A stretch of 64,000 bases of DNA from contig CM055096.1 of NCBI GenBank assembly GCA_029204225.1, positions 36,247,073-36,311,072 on the forward strand, in the 5' to 3' direction. Positions 63,731-64,000 of this stretch are shown in pieces. The notes beneath the pieces are model-generated. The model worked only from the letters and a program-made list of their open reading frames with translations. It did no database searches and was not told where the DNA came from. The DNA is from Diphasiastrum complanatum (taxonomy: Eukaryota; Streptophyta; Lycopodiopsida; Lycopodiales; Lycopodiaceae). Numbering within the stretch: the first letter of the stretch is position 1; the number at the start of each line of letters is the position of its first letter. The position numbers and the translations under genes were made by a program.

Positions 63731-64000
63731 ACAGAAAAAGCTTTATTAATGTCTTCCCCATGCCAAAAGGCATATAAGACCAAATGGAGTACATGTCAAG
63801 TATGTGAAAACCAGCGTATATAAACGTCTCCAAGAAAAAACTATGCATAAAAGAGAAATGAGCAACATAACTATAAACTTCAAATTGCCAACTGTCCATA
63901 TAGCTGCCAGGAGTAGAGTAATATCATGTAGTGCTGCTGCTGAAGTAAGATGTGATACGGGCTGCAACATGAGGTAACATGGACCGTCGTTGACGTCGTC
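63731..64000 (-). mobile_element. LINE, copy 7 (3' end; runs out of the window)
   Basis: It starts on the left with the family 3' end: TTTC-like units, ttaataaagc on the minus strand, and the 30-nt stem-loop at 63751-63780. The body continues to the right edge; no domain can be read yet. Confidence 0.7.

Overview
The window looks like nuclear DNA of a land plant with a large, transposon-rich genome and very long introns. A fern, lycophyte or gymnosperm would fit, but the sequence does not settle which. Two host genes are recognisable by exons with consistent splice phases. (1) On the minus strand at 2898-4064 are the first four coding exons of a plant PP2C-type protein phosphatase; its 3' half is not in the window. 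(2) On the plus strand from 21116 to beyond the right edge are six exons of anthranilate synthase alpha subunit (plastid, tryptophan pathway). They cover the transit peptide and N-terminal half (281 codons) and are spread over about 40 kb, with introns of 302, 7770, 4287, 26476 and 270 bp. The catalytic half must lie past 64 kb.

Region by region: 1-8.2 kb holds a proline-rich ORF end, the PP2C exons and long AT-rich DNA without genes. 8.26-9.53 kb is a Helitron-like element carrying a fragment of a Helitron replicase/helicase gene and a broken, intronless copy of RRP1 (Nop52, rRNA processing). 9.5-12.9 kb is microsatellite-rich with small copia scraps. 12.891-19.313 kb is one copia element with 5-bp target duplications that swallowed a Ty3/gypsy element. 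20.06-20.52 kb is a SINE-like piece beside a copia fragment.

The anthranilate synthase introns hold nearly all the rest. Intron 2 holds a 6.7-kb LTR element (22.385-29.121 kb) with a nested LINE and a nested minus-strand gypsy element. Intron 3 holds copia scraps and two LINEs ending in a (GA)51 tract just upstream of exon 4. Intron 4 (26.5 kb) holds a Penelope-like element split by a gypsy and a small copia element, a palindromic patch, an almost complete gypsy pol, a minus-strand LTR element with a large coiled-coil gag-like ORF, a copia LTR, a ~103-bp satellite, another LINE, a gene-less LTR pair, and two more LINEs ending in a (GA)n tract of about 116 units just upstream of exon 5. The last, incomplete intron holds two more LINEs.

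The most interesting signal is one LINE family. Seven pieces, all on the minus strand, lie next to (GA)n microsatellites and often head-to-tail. The three visible 3' ends carry a 30-nt stem-loop of constant length whose stem shows compensatory base changes, followed by an AATAAA-containing end and TTTC/TC repeats. This suggests a microsatellite-targeted LINE with a structured 3' end. Two of its (GA)n junctions lie 26-29 bp upstream of splice acceptors of the host gene. All family calls are from reading translations by eye; no database search was run.
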